Source: Dorea formicigenerans (GTDB lineage: Bacteria; Bacillota; Clostridia; Lachnospirales; Lachnospiraceae). Taken from it: a stretch of 64,000 bases of DNA. The stretch spans positions 2,973,423-3,037,422 of the forward strand of contig NZ_CP102279.1 of NCBI RefSeq assembly GCF_025150245.1, in the 5' to 3' direction. The position numbers and the translations under genes are program-made. This document shows, piece by piece, positions 9,256 to 17,427 of this stretch (position 1 is its first letter; every line of letters begins with the position of its first letter). Under the pieces are notes generated by a model. That model worked only from the letters and a program-made list of their open reading frames with translations. It was not told where the DNA came from and searched no databases.

Positions 9256-11700
9256 TTACTGAGTTCTCAGCTCTGCTCCCATCTTCTTCTGCAGCTTCTT
9301 CATAACCTGATTTGCTACACTTTCAATCTCCTGGGAAGTCAGTGTCTTCTCATTAGATCCGATGGTCAGTCTGATTGTCACAGATTTCTTGCCCTGTGGG
9401 ATTTGTTTTCCACGGTACTCATCTACGAAATCTGCTTTCTTAAGGAACTCGCTGGCTTTCTTCTTGCCAAGAATTGCCTCATGCATATCACTCCATACTG
9501 CATTGGAGTCAAAGAGCATGGAAATGTCATATTCGTTCTCCGGATATGCTGCAAGGTGAGTGAATTTATTGGTTCTGGAAATGAGTGGTTTCAGTTTCAG
9601 AACATCTAATTCAAAGAGCATTACGGACAAGTTCTTGATTCCGCAGTCCATAGATGCCTTCTTAGCCAGAAGTCCCATATCACCAATCTTCTCATCTCCA
9701 CGGTAAATGTTGAGCCATACTACATTGTCAGCCCATACTGGTTTCTCTTCTTTTCTGAACTCAAATGCTGCCTGATGTGTATAACGTGGCATATACTCCA
9801 GAACACCTTTTGCTTCCTGGAAGAGTTCTTTCACATCTTTCACACTGCTTGCAAATGCTCCGGCAATGTAGCGGCGCTGCTCTGGCAGTAACTCAGACTT
9901 GTCGTATGGTGAAGTATAGTTTGCATCATGGAATACCTGAGCTTCCTCAAAGATTGAGAAATCATTGAAGTAACGCTCATTCTTTGCAACTGCCTCGCAA
10001 ATGTTCGGAAGCAGAGAAGCACGCAGGTAACTGAGATCCGGTGCCGGTGGTGTTGAAAGACGAAGCATTCCTTCTGTCGTCTGCATAATTGCATTCAGAT
10101 ATACATCATTTACCCAAGGATATGTGTAGATTTCCTGCATTCCACAACGAATTGCAAGGAACTCTTTCATATTTCTTACAAGATCCTGATCTTTCTGATT
10201 GATTGCACTGTCAAATGTTGTTGTAAATGATGTTGGCTCGAAATTGTCGTATCCATACATTCTGGCAACTTCTTCCATTACATCATCTTTAATGGAAATG
10301 TCACCTGTAGAACGCCATGTCGGAGCGATAACGTGCATGTCCTCACCATTGATCTGTACATCAAATCCAAGTTTTTCAAGCTTGCCCTGGATCTCATCAT
10401 TTGTCAGATGCTTTCCAAGTCTCTTCTCAAGCCATACAAGGTTTACATCAATCTCAGCTCTCTTGAGTTTCTTTACATATTTATCACAGTAACCTGTCAC
10501 TTTCATTTCCGGATACAGCTCTTTGAAATACTGCATGGAAAGTGCAAGTGCCTGGTCGCATCTCTCAGGATCGATAGCTTTTTCATATCTTGAAGAAGCT
10601 TCTGTACGGTTATCATAACGAAGTGCAGTTCTTCTGATTCCTGCTGCTTCAAAGTTTGCGACCTCAAGAATGACACGCTCTGTCTTAGGCAGGATAGAAT
10701 CCTTTGCTCCACCCATAACACCGGCCAGTGCAACAGGTCCCTCGGAATCTGTAATTACAAGGTCATCTGTACAAAGAGAAAGCTCTTTGTCGTTCAGAAG
10801 AAGTAACTTCTCATTTTCTGCTGCATGTCTTACAACGATGTGATCAGAAATGTTATCTGCGTCAAATGCATGTGTCGGGTTACCAGTTGCAAGCATGACG
10901 TAGTTTGTAATGTCAACCAATGCATTGATTGGACGCATACCAACCTTCCAGATTCTACTCTGCATCTGATATGGTGCCTCTTTTACATTTACACCAGACA
11001 TTTCTACTCCGATATATCTTGGACATCTGTCTGGATCAGCAATCTCTACATTAAAATCAGACTGTACATCTGTCTCAAATGGCTTGATCTCAGCTAATGG
11101 CAGATTGTATAATGCTGCAATCTCGCGAGCGATACCATAGTGTCCCCACAGATCCGGTCTGTTTGTCATTGATTTGTTATCAATCTCAAGAAGAACGTCG
11201 TTCAGATCAAGGGCATCTGCCAGAGTTGTTCCTGCCGGTACATCAAATGCGGACAGGTCAAGAATCTCTGCTTCCTGAGATGCCGGGAAGAGATCTCCCA
11301 GTCCAATCTCGTCAGATGCACAGATCATTCCGTAGGAAGCCACGCCACGAAGTTTAGACTTCTTGATCTCAACAGGCTCTCCCTCTCCATGCCAGCGGAC
11401 AATTGCTCCCGGGCAGGATACGGCAACGCGCATACCTTTTTCCAGATTGATACCACCGCAGACGATGTCTTTGATTTCACCGTCACCGATGTCTACTTTG
11501 CAGACACGAAGTTTGTCTGCATTTGGATGTGGCTCGATATCCTCGATCACACCTACTACCATATGGTCAAAACGGTCTGCCAGGTACTCGACGTCCTCAA
11601 CCTCAACAGTATCCATAGTCAGATCATATGCAAGCTGTTTCATATCCATATCTTCAGGGATATTTACAAAATCTTTAATCCATGATAATGATAATTTCAT
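9256..11700 (-). CDS. pheT: Phenylalanyl-tRNA synthetase beta subunit
   Basis: 814-aa beta chain of the (alpha-beta)2 PheRS, which charges tRNA-Phe. Domains follow the bacterial order: an EMAP/tRNA-binding OB fold at about 40-150 (VGVIEDIEPHPNADKLRVCK), B3/B4 editing region (about 210-380), B5 domain (about 400-475), synthetase-like core, and C-terminal ferredoxin-fold anticodon-binding domain (about 720-810, ending KKMGAELRTQ). It lies 16 bases after pheS, co-transcribed and under the T-box upstream of pheS. Confidence 0.97.
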   Translation of the reverse strand: MKLSLSWIKDFVNIPEDMDMKQLAYDLTMDTVEVEDVEYLADRFDHMVVGVIEDIEPHPNADKLRVCKVDIGDGEIKDIVCGGINLEKGMRVAVSCPGAIVRWHGEGEPVEIKKSKLRGVASYGMICASDEIGLGDLFPASQEAEILDLSAFDVPAGTTLADALDLNDVLLEIDNKSMTNRPDLWGHYGIAREIAALYNLPLAEIKPFETDVQSDFNVEIADPDRCPRYIGVEMSGVNVKEAPYQMQSRIWKVGMRPINALVDITNYVMLATGNPTHAFDADNISDHIVVRHAAENEKLLLLNDKELSLCTDDLVITDSEGPVALAGVMGGAKDSILPKTERVILEVANFEAAGIRRTALRYDNRTEASSRYEKAIDPERCDQALALSMQYFKELYPEMKVTGYCDKYVKKLKRAEIDVNLVWLEKRLGKHLTNDEIQGKLEKLGFDVQINGEDMHVIAPTWRSTGDISIKDDVMEEVARMYGYDNFEPTSFTTTFDSAINQKDQDLVRNMKEFLAIRCGMQEIYTYPWVNDVYLNAIMQTTEGMLRLSTPPAPDLSYLRASLLPNICEAVAKNERYFNDFSIFEEAQVFHDANYTSPYDKSELLPEQRRYIAGAFASSVKDVKELFQEAKGVLEYMPRYTHQAAFEFRKEEKPVWADNVVWLNIYRGDEKIGDMGLLAKKASMDCGIKNLSVMLFELDVLKLKPLISRTNKFTHLAAYPENEYDISMLFDSNAVWSDMHEAILGKKKASEFLKKADFVDEYRGKQIPQGKKSVTIRLTIGSNEKTLTSQEIESVANQVMKKLQKKMGAELRTQ

Positions 11701-11716
11701 CTTTATTCTCCTCCGC

Positions 11717-12754
11717 TTATCTGAACTGTCTCAGGAATCTTAAATCGCCACTGTGGAACAATCTTACGTCATCCACACCGTAACGCATCATAACCAGTCT
11801 GTCCAGACCGATATTTACATAGAAACCTGTGTACTCATCCGGATCCAGTCCTGCTGCACGAAGTACATTTGGATGTGGGGATCCACCCGGCATAACCTCG
11901 ATCCAGCCCACATGTTTACATACGCTGCAGCCTTTTCCGCCGCACACCTGACACTCCATGTCGATCTCAAATCCTGGCTCTACAAATGGGAAGAAACCGG
12001 AACGCATTCTTACCGGAACGTCTCTTCCGAATACTTTACTTAAAATGCTCTGGATCATAACTTTTCCGTCTGTGAACTTGATATCCTTATCCACAATCAG
12101 AGCCTCATACTGGAAAAATGCTCTCTCATGATGTGAATCTGTTGTCTCGTTACGATATACACGTCCCGGATATACAAAACGATACGGCGGTTTGTGTGTC
12201 TGCATATAACGGACACTTCCTCCTGTCAAATGTGGTCTCAGGCAAAGCTTTTCATTTGTGCTTCCACTGTCATGACCCTCCAGCCAGTATGTGTCCATAC
12301 TCTCTCTTGCCGGATGATTCGGAGGAAAGTTCAGTTTATCAAATGCATATAACTCACTTGTGATGTCATCCTCCTGGAAAATCTCAAATCCCATAGAACG
12401 GAATGCATCGTTCAGGTCATAGCACATCTGTGTGATTGGGTGAAGTCCTCCGTTCGGCGGCAGGATTCCCGGTACAGAACAATCAAAGTCCGGTGAAACC
12501 TCAGAAGCTTTCAGCTTCAGCTCTGTTCTCTTAGAGTTGATCAGCTCTGTCACCTGATTCTTAGCCTGGTTGAGCACCTTTCCCATCTCCGGGCGAAGCG
12601 CTGCGTCAAGCTTCGGCATCTCCTTCATTAACATACTTAACGCACCCTGTTTTCCAACATATGCATTCTTCACATTCTGCAGTTCATTTTCATTTGCTGC
12701 TTCAGAAATCTTAGTTTTCACTTCTGATAAAATACTGTTGATTTTATCTTTCAT
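11717..12754 (-). CDS. pheS: Phenylalanyl-tRNA synthetase alpha subunit
   Basis: 345-aa catalytic alpha subunit. It has an N-terminal coiled coil (1-90) followed by the class II synthetase core, with HPITQMCYDLNDAFRSMGF, the motif 2 region FVYPGRVYRNETTDSHHER, and motif 3 GLDRLVMMRYGVDDVRLF. The cysteine cluster CQVCGGKGCSVC in the core is a variant seen in many Firmicutes. First gene of the pheST operon; expression is read through the Phe T-box at 12887-13160. Confidence 0.97.
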   Translation of the reverse strand: MKDKINSILSEVKTKISEAANENELQNVKNAYVGKQGALSMLMKEMPKLDAALRPEMGKVLNQAKNQVTELINSKRTELKLKASEVSPDFDCSVPGILPPNGGLHPITQMCYDLNDAFRSMGFEIFQEDDITSELYAFDKLNFPPNHPARESMDTYWLEGHDSGSTNEKLCLRPHLTGGSVRYMQTHKPPYRFVYPGRVYRNETTDSHHERAFFQYEALIVDKDIKFTDGKVMIQSILSKVFGRDVPVRMRSGFFPFVEPGFEIDMECQVCGGKGCSVCKHVGWIEVMPGGSPHPNVLRAAGLDPDEYTGFYVNIGLDRLVMMRYGVDDVRLFHSGDLRFLRQFR

Positions 12755-12886
12755 CCTAATTCCCCTTTCTACTACTCTTTAAGTTCAGCGTCTCTTTTTA
12801 TTTTAAGTTACTGTTCAGAGCTAACTTTCAAAATATTCCATATTTTGAAATTATGCTTAACTTTGGACGTAAACATTTTATTGAAA

Positions 12887-13160
12887 ATAAAAAAAGCACC
12901 GCCACTTGTGATTAACAAGGGACGATGTTACTCGCGGTACCACCCTATTTCAGAGTCCTTATAACTCTGCACTCTTTTATGTGTATTCGATCTGCTACAC
13001 GAACATCCAACTTAACGCACTTACTTTTGACAAATGCTTTTCATCAGAAGACTCCCATACTGAAATTTCCAAAAGGTTCGCGTGAAATGCTCTCAGCCGG
13101 TGACACTTCATCTCTGCTTCACTACATCTTCTGTACTTACATATGTTCATAGTCCAAAAT
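12887..13160 (-). promoter_or_regulatory. T-box leader, Phe-specific (UUC specifier)
   Basis: Classic T-box riboswitch that senses uncharged tRNA-Phe and antiterminates pheST. On the minus strand the T-box AGGGTGGTACCGCG is at 12946-12933. The Stem I base pairs CAGAAGA (13133-13127) with TCTTCTG (13051-13045). The codon UUC, followed by A, sits on the 3' side of the specifier loop at 13064-13062, matching Phe. The terminator pairs GTACCGC with GCGGTGC and ends in seven U's (12895-12889), so its 5' arm competes with the antiterminator, as expected. Confidence 0.95.
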
Positions 13161-13167
13161 CAAAAAT

Positions 13168-13196
13168 ATTATTGCATAAATTCATACATTTGTCAA
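13168..13196 (-). promoter_or_regulatory. Promoter of pheST
   Basis: Minus-strand TTGACA (13196-13191), 17-base spacer, AATAAT (13173-13168). Transcription would begin near 13161, just before Stem I of the T-box. Confidence 0.75.
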
Positions 13197-13324
13197 CGGT
13201 CGCATTTATCCATATCAGAACGTTATGATTCCAATGCAAAATTGCTATTTTACGTCTTATTTTCACTATGCTATGATGACACTAGTTAAAAAATCAACAC
13301 ATTATTGAAAGAAAGAGGTATATT

Positions 13325-13477
13325 ATGGACGACAACAAAATGTGTCTTGAGAAACAGCCGTTATCTCAGGAAATGCTTGAAAAAATGAATGCCTACTGGC
13401 GTGCTGCCAACTATCTGTCAGCCGGTCAGCTCAATCTTCTGGACAATCCATTCCCCAAGAATTATAATCAAATATAG
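13325..13477 (+). pseudogene. Phosphoketolase gene remnant (N-terminal 50 codons)
   Basis: A 50-aa frame whose residues 18-45 match the start of xylulose-5-phosphate/fructose-6-phosphate phosphoketolase: [20 protein letters not shown], against the family's [15 protein letters not shown]. Intact enzymes are about 800 aa, so more than 90 percent is missing; the frame stops at TAG just after the conserved segment. The 5' signals look untouched: GAGG six bases before the ATG and an extended -10 (TGC-TATGAT, 13269-13277). The next gene's ribosome site begins about 20 bases downstream. The short peptide may still be made, but no enzyme activity is possible. I infer a deletion that joined the stub to the following gene. 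Confidence 0.85.
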
Positions 13478-13514
13478 AAAGCAATGAAAAATCTCCCGAA
13501 AGGAGCCGATGCAC

Positions 13515-14225
13515 ATGAAAAAATCCGCTGACAAATTGGCAATTGCATATGTAATTATATTATCTCTGATTCCGGTACTTGCTCTTCCGAATCTTATATT
13601 CCAGAGCCATGTACTCGATGCGATTCCATATGATGCCTCCGCTCTCACTACGGAATTAGGATTTTTTCTGTCAAACCTGCCTGCTATCATTTACATTATG
13701 GTGCTTTATATTCTTGGAATCCTAAATATCTGGAAATCTTTTTCTTCCTATGAGGAAGGTGATTCCACTGCTCTTATAAACCGCATGCTCATACATAAGT
13801 ACGGGCTTGTTGCGTTTTTCCTATACGACTTTATTCTGCTGTTCACCCTATATTTTTTCGCAGGTGCAGCACTGACATTCATGACCGGAGGTCTGATTAT
13901 ACCACTTATGCTCCCAATCATGAGTGTTATGATATTTTTCACTGTCATCGGATTCTGGCTCACAATCCTTCCGGGCTCATTTTACGCCCTGCAGGTAATC
14001 CGCATGACTTATAAAGCCGGAAAAATCAGCCTCGGAACGGCCCTCCTGCATGGTATCCTGCAGTTCTTCTTCCTGGCAGATGTCTTAAGCGCCATGTACC
14101 TTGCAGCCGTAAAATGGAAGCGCGCAAAGAAAAGCTCTATCGTAGTCGGAATTGTATATATTGTATGTGCAATTGGAACCGTTGTACTGGCAGTAGCAAC
14201 CATTAAAGAATTTCAGGGATTATAA
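13515..14225 (+). CDS. Multi-pass membrane protein of unknown function
   Basis: 236 aa, not recognised. About five to six membrane segments are visible (roughly residues 8-30, 45-70, 98-125, 128-160, 185-200 and 208-230), separated by short charged loops such as KSFSSYEEGDST. No catalytic motif is evident. I choose ATG 13515 (MKKSADKLAIAY) over ATG 13509 because AGGAG at 13501-13505 is 9 bases from the former and only 3 from the latter. It follows the phosphoketolase stub closely and may use that gene's promoter. Confidence 0.75.
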   Translation: MKKSADKLAIAYVIILSLIPVLALPNLIFQSHVLDAIPYDASALTTELGFFLSNLPAIIYIMVLYILGILNIWKSFSSYEEGDSTALINRMLIHKYGLVAFFLYDFILLFTLYFFAGAALTFMTGGLIIPLMLPIMSVMIFFTVIGFWLTILPGSFYALQVIRMTYKAGKISLGTALLHGILQFFFLADVLSAMYLAAVKWKRAKKSSIVVGIVYIVCAIGTVVLAVATIKEFQGL

Positions 14226-14233
14226 TATTTTTC

Positions 14234-15535
14234 CTATAAAAATGGAACCATATAAACAGGAATACAAAAAATATCCTGTTCTTTACTTAAATCTTTTGTA
14301 TACACTAAATATCTTTTTAAAATATGATTTGAATATTTTTCTGTAAATACGTCTAATGATTTATGCGTTTTATATCCTGATGATTTTACTTCCAAAGGAA
14401 CTATTTTATTTTTCTTTGCCAGAATAAAATCTATCTCATAATTGTGTTTAGACTGTGTATTCATAATTGTATGATAAAATAATTCATTTCCATTGGCAGC
14501 CAGACATTGTGCCACTATATTTTCATACAAATATCCGAGATTTACGCTCAATTTATCATTGAGAAGCTTTTCGTATATTTCATTTTCCGTAAAATCTTTA
14601 TCTTTAAACATAAGTGTTACGAACAAACCTGTATCACTTAAAAATATTTTATATCTGGACAAATCTCTTGTATTCGCCATTCCTGCACTTGGATCATTTG
14701 TGTTATAGGATATCAAAACAGTTTTAGAATCTTTCAACTCGGCAATAAGTTCCAAAATCTTATCCGGTTTTTCTCCGTTAAGTACACCACTTGCCTGAAA
14801 GCGAGACGCATTTTTATTTAACTGAGCCGGAATTGCATCGAAAAGCATTGCAAGTCTTCCTGTCGAATCAATTTTAGCAAAGTCACTTTCATACAGATTT
14901 AAAATGTCCCTTTTTACCTCATCGACTTTTCTAAAATTATTTGTGTTTATATATGCATCTACCGCCTGTGGCATTCCTCCTACCAGCATATATAATCGGA
15001 ATTGCCGCAATTGCTTACGATTAAGAGCATCTCCTATTCCCTGATTCATTTCAAAGCATTTTTTCAGTAACGGAAAAGTCGCTTCATCACCGATTGCCCA
15101 CAAAAATTCTTCATAATCCATTGGATACATACTGAGTTTTCTTTCTTCACTCGGTATCAGAATATCCTTAACATTCTTCTTTATGGAAATGAGCGATCCG
15201 GTTTCAATATAATCATATCTCCGGTCTTCAACCAACGCCTTAATTGCCTGTTGTGCCATTGGACATAACTGTACTTCGTCGAATATGATCACAGAATTCC
15301 GCTCATGCAAATCTACTTTATATTGCAATTGCAACTGCAAAAACAAATAATTAAGATCGGATATATCTTCAAAAAGTTCTTTAGTTTCTCTTGACACTCT
15401 TGAAAAATCAATTAATATATAACTTTTATATTCATTTTTAGCAAACGCTTCGAACACTGTCGATTTTCCAATTCGTCTGGCTCCCTCAATTAAAAGAGCT
15501 GTTTTTCCTTCCGATTCCTGCTTCCACTTTCGCAT
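14234..15535 (-). CDS. AAA ATPase with DUF4143 / PD-(D/E)XK C-terminus
   Basis: 433-aa protein of the AAA_14-DUF4143 family, found in many gut Firmicutes and archaea, function unknown. Walker A is GARRIGKST (about residues 18-26), Walker B SVIIFDEVQ (about 82-90), and the C-terminal nuclease-like fold has YEIDFILAKKNK then LEVKSSGYKT (about 365-390), the D-...-E-x-K pattern. The visible start has no clear ribosome site. A better placed ATG at 15550 has GGAG about 12 bases upstream and is in frame, but a TAA three codons later blocks it (ATG ACT GTA TAA AAA ATG). The family normally has about ten more N-terminal residues, so the gene may be slightly damaged or begin weakly. Confidence 0.85.
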   Translation of the reverse strand: MRKWKQESEGKTALLIEGARRIGKSTVFEAFAKNEYKSYILIDFSRVSRETKELFEDISDLNYLFLQLQLQYKVDLHERNSVIIFDEVQLCPMAQQAIKALVEDRRYDYIETGSLISIKKNVKDILIPSEERKLSMYPMDYEEFLWAIGDEATFPLLKKCFEMNQGIGDALNRKQLRQFRLYMLVGGMPQAVDAYINTNNFRKVDEVKRDILNLYESDFAKIDSTGRLAMLFDAIPAQLNKNASRFQASGVLNGEKPDKILELIAELKDSKTVLISYNTNDPSAGMANTRDLSRYKIFLSDTGLFVTLMFKDKDFTENEIYEKLLNDKLSVNLGYLYENIVAQCLAANGNELFYHTIMNTQSKHNYEIDFILAKKNKIVPLEVKSSGYKTHKSLDVFTEKYSNHILKRYLVYTKDLSKEQDIFCIPVYMVPFL

Positions 15536-15618
15536 TTTTTATACAGTCATTTTACCACATCTCCACACTTTTTATATCTTCATTCTTTATTAGTTTACTC
15601 GCTAACAGTATACTTATA

Positions 15619-15647
15619 TTGAACTTTTTATACTATCATGTTATACT
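15619..15647 (+). promoter_or_regulatory. Promoter of toxin-like mRNA (RNA I)
   Basis: TTGAAC (15619-15624), 17-base spacer, TATACT (15642-15647) with an upstream TG. Predicted start is near 15654, giving a 35-base leader before the 31-aa ORF. Confidence 0.8.
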
Positions 15648-15688
15648 ACAATTGCTGCCACCCTCCAAGCGAAAGGAGGTGAAGTCTT

Positions 15689-15784
15689 ATGCATGAAACT
15701 CTCATCACATTTTTTGTTTCTGTTATGGCAAGTATTGTTAGCTACTTTATTTGCAAATGGCTGGACAGAAACGACAGGCAGTAA
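15689..15784 (+). CDS. 31-aa Fst/TxpA-like hydrophobic peptide, putative type I toxin
   Basis: MHETLITFFVSVMASIVSYF then ICKWLDRNDRQ. One membrane helix (residues 4-22) is followed by a charged tail with the K-W-L-D-R pattern. This is the layout of Fst/Ldr-type toxins, although I cannot show homology. The ribosome site AAGGAGGT (15673-15680) is strong with 8-base spacing. It is preceded by CCTCC at 15662-15666, which can pair with GGAGG around an eight-base loop and hide the site, a device typical of type I toxin mRNAs. The gene is flanked by its own promoter, a bidirectional terminator and a convergent RNA. Toxicity is inferred from structure only. Confidence 0.75.
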   Translation: MHETLITFFVSVMASIVSYFICKWLDRNDRQ

Positions 15785-15823
15785 CAGCCTGAAAGGTATA
15801 AGCCACCTTACATAAACGGAATA

Positions 15824-15860
15824 AAAACTCCCGGAAGTCTCAACCACTTCCGGGAGTTTT
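15824..15860. terminator. Bidirectional terminator shared by two convergent short RNAs
   Basis: Stem of 15 bases (AAAACTCCCGGAAGT 15824-15838; ACTTCCGGGAGTTTT 15846-15860) with loop CTCAACC. U-runs occur on both sides: TTTTGTTTT on the plus strand and TTTTTATT on the minus. Read on the minus strand the loop GGUUGAG contains UUGA, a YUNR U-turn motif of the kind that starts loop-loop contact in antisense RNA systems. Confidence 0.85.
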
Positions 15861-15869
15861 GTTTTGCTC

Positions 15870-15891
15870 ATGCATGAAATTCATCACATTT
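15870..15891 (+). repeat. Direct repeat of the toxin start region (copy 2)
   Basis: ATGCATGAAA (15870-15879), one base, then TCATCACATTT (15881-15891). Copy 1 is at the toxin start: ATGCATGAAA (15689-15698), three bases, then TCATCACATTT (15702-15712). A further TGTTAT follows both (15721-15726 and 15898-15903). The arrangement matches the DRa/DRb repeats of the enterococcal par locus in position, not in sequence. Confidence 0.85.
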
Positions 15892-15904
15892 CTTAGCTGT
15901 TATT

Positions 15905-15933
15905 ATCATATGCTTTATTTTCATAAAAGTCAA
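15905..15933 (-). promoter_or_regulatory. Promoter of convergent antitoxin-like RNA
   Basis: Minus-strand TTGACT (15933-15928), 17-base spacer, TATGAT (15910-15905). It fires toward the toxin gene with no ORF downstream before the terminator. Confidence 0.75.
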
Positions 15934-15965
15934 CCTATAAGTATATATTTCCCATTAGTTTTTCT

Positions 15966-16439
15966 CTATCCCCACATCACGCCTGCAGTTTTTCTCATTC
16001 TGTCATACTCGCTTTTCCTCCTAAGTCCAACATATATAAAATGCTGTCTCTGTCCGACCTTTTCATAAAATCGATGTGATGCATGTGCAACGGACGGTGT
16101 ATCCAGTATGATATACTGCACATTTGCCGCTTCTGCAAATTCGAGTAACTTCTTATATAAAGCAAGCCCGACTTTCTGTGAACGATACTCTTTCTTCACG
16201 AAGAATTTCTTCATGATTGCACAGTGGTTATCTTTCTTCATCAGTCCAAGCGTTCCGATTACCCTTCCCTGATCCAGCGCAATCCAGAACTCACCGCCAT
16301 TTTTCTGATAGGAGTCATGAATTGTAAGCAAATCTGGCTGTTCCTCAAGAGACAGATTAATCTTCGATTCATTATTCTGAATATCTAAAATTAACGAAAT
16401 AATCTCATCATATTTTCCACTGTATGTTTCAATCTGCAT
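15966..16439 (-). CDS. GNAT-family N-acetyltransferase
   Basis: 157 aa with the GNAT fold: a mid-chain WIALDQGRVIGTLGLMKKD strand pair, FVKKEYRSQKVGLALYKKLL as the acetyl-CoA binding motif A (R-x-x-x-x-G-x-A form), and a C-terminal ASHRFYEKVGQRQ helix. Substrate unknown. Start ATG 16437-16439 (MQIETYSGKY) follows GGAGG by about 9 bases; a longer frame upstream has no ribosome site and a non-family extension. Confidence 0.88.
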   Translation of the reverse strand: MQIETYSGKYDEIISLILDIQNNESKINLSLEEQPDLLTIHDSYQKNGGEFWIALDQGRVIGTLGLMKKDNHCAIMKKFFVKKEYRSQKVGLALYKKLLEFAEAANVQYIILDTPSVAHASHRFYEKVGQRQHFIYVGLRRKSEYDRMRKTAGVMWG

Positions 16440-16539
16440 TACAAATTCCTCCCGTCTGTTACTTATTATACTATTCACATTTTTCTTCCAGTAATAAAAA
16501 ATCATTACATCTTTTTGACAAACTTGTAGATTTTCATTT

Positions 16540-17421
16540 TTAACCTATACAAACAATTAATTCACTCTTGATTCCATTCAGTTCAATCACGTTGTCCGCC
16601 TCCGGCGCATCAAACCGTTCCACCTGCTGCCCGGCTTTTTCATAAGAAATGCTTGTTCCAATGCCCTTTGCAACTGCCTGGAAAATCGCCTCTTCTGGAA
16701 CATGTATTTTTGATGTCGCAGACACCTGATTAATTGCGATCTCGCCGTTCAATGAATCGCACATAATCTCCATGTCAAGATTACAATCAACCTCCACCGA
16801 ACCGACAACATTTTCCAAAATCAAATTTGTTGTCTTCACACCAAATTCCATATTTTCACATTCTATGGAACGGATTTCTACCGTTTCCGCATGAGCTTCA
16901 CACTCAATCTTATCTATATACTGCACCGGAATCTGCACGAAAATATCAATTTCACTCTTCGCCATTGCTTCCGTGGCACCATTCTTTCGTTTTACATCTA
17001 TATCAATTCGTTTCCGGATATCATCAATCTTAACCTTGAAATCATTCTGAAGAGTTGAAAATGTATTGGATCCCAGTCGGACCCGGATTTTCTCGCCCTC
17101 ATATCCAGCCAGTATAAGCCACTTCGCCCCTTCCAGCTTCATATCATAATGCTTCGATTCATCAATATCATACTCCGTAATACTTTCATACAAGTACTCC
17201 GTCTCCACTACCTTTTTTGAATCTCTTTCATTTGAAAGTAGATCGTCTATGGAAATGTCAAACAGCATTGAAATCGCCATTATATTTTCAATATCTGGGA
17301 TTCCCGCACCCGTCTCCCATTTTGTAACCGCCTGTCTCGATACACCAAGCTTCTCCGCCAACTGCTCCTGCGACATACCAGCCTGCTTGCGAAGCATCTT
17401 CACATTTTCTGCAAAAGTCAT
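16540..17421 (-). CDS. XRE-family regulator with C-terminal DUF4097-like beta domain
   Basis: 293 aa. Residues about 1-60 are a clear helix-turn-helix of the Cro/cI type (MSQEQLAEKLGVSRQAVTKW). The rest is beta-rich with regular short repeats (residues 130-290, for example CENMEFGVKTTNLILENVVG), like the DUF4097 putative-adhesin domain often fused to such HTHs. It lacks a membrane anchor. Start at ATG 17419-17421 is preferred because AAGGAG lies 9 bases upstream, against 3 for the ATG at 17427. Likely autoregulated or linked to its accessory neighbours; targets unknown. Confidence 0.88.
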   Translation of the reverse strand: MTFAENVKMLRKQAGMSQEQLAEKLGVSRQAVTKWETGAGIPDIENIMAISMLFDISIDDLLSNERDSKKVVETEYLYESITEYDIDESKHYDMKLEGAKWLILAGYEGEKIRVRLGSNTFSTLQNDFKVKIDDIRKRIDIDVKRKNGATEAMAKSEIDIFVQIPVQYIDKIECEAHAETVEIRSIECENMEFGVKTTNLILENVVGSVEVDCNLDMEIMCDSLNGEIAINQVSATSKIHVPEEAIFQAVAKGIGTSISYEKAGQQVERFDAPEADNVIELNGIKSELIVCIG

Positions 17422-17427
17422 ATCCAT

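Larger units (their letters stand above)
15822..15898 (-). ncRNA. Putative antisense/antitoxin RNA (RNA II-like), about 77 nt
   Basis: From the minus-strand promoter at 15933-15905, transcription should begin near 15898 and stop at the shared terminator. The RNA carries AAATGTGATGA and TTTCATGCAT, exact complements of TCATCACATTT and ATGCATGAAA at the toxin start (15702-15712 and 15689-15698). It would also pair with the mRNA's 3' hairpin. It could thus block translation of the peptide. No ORF is present in it. Prediction only. Confidence 0.65.
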
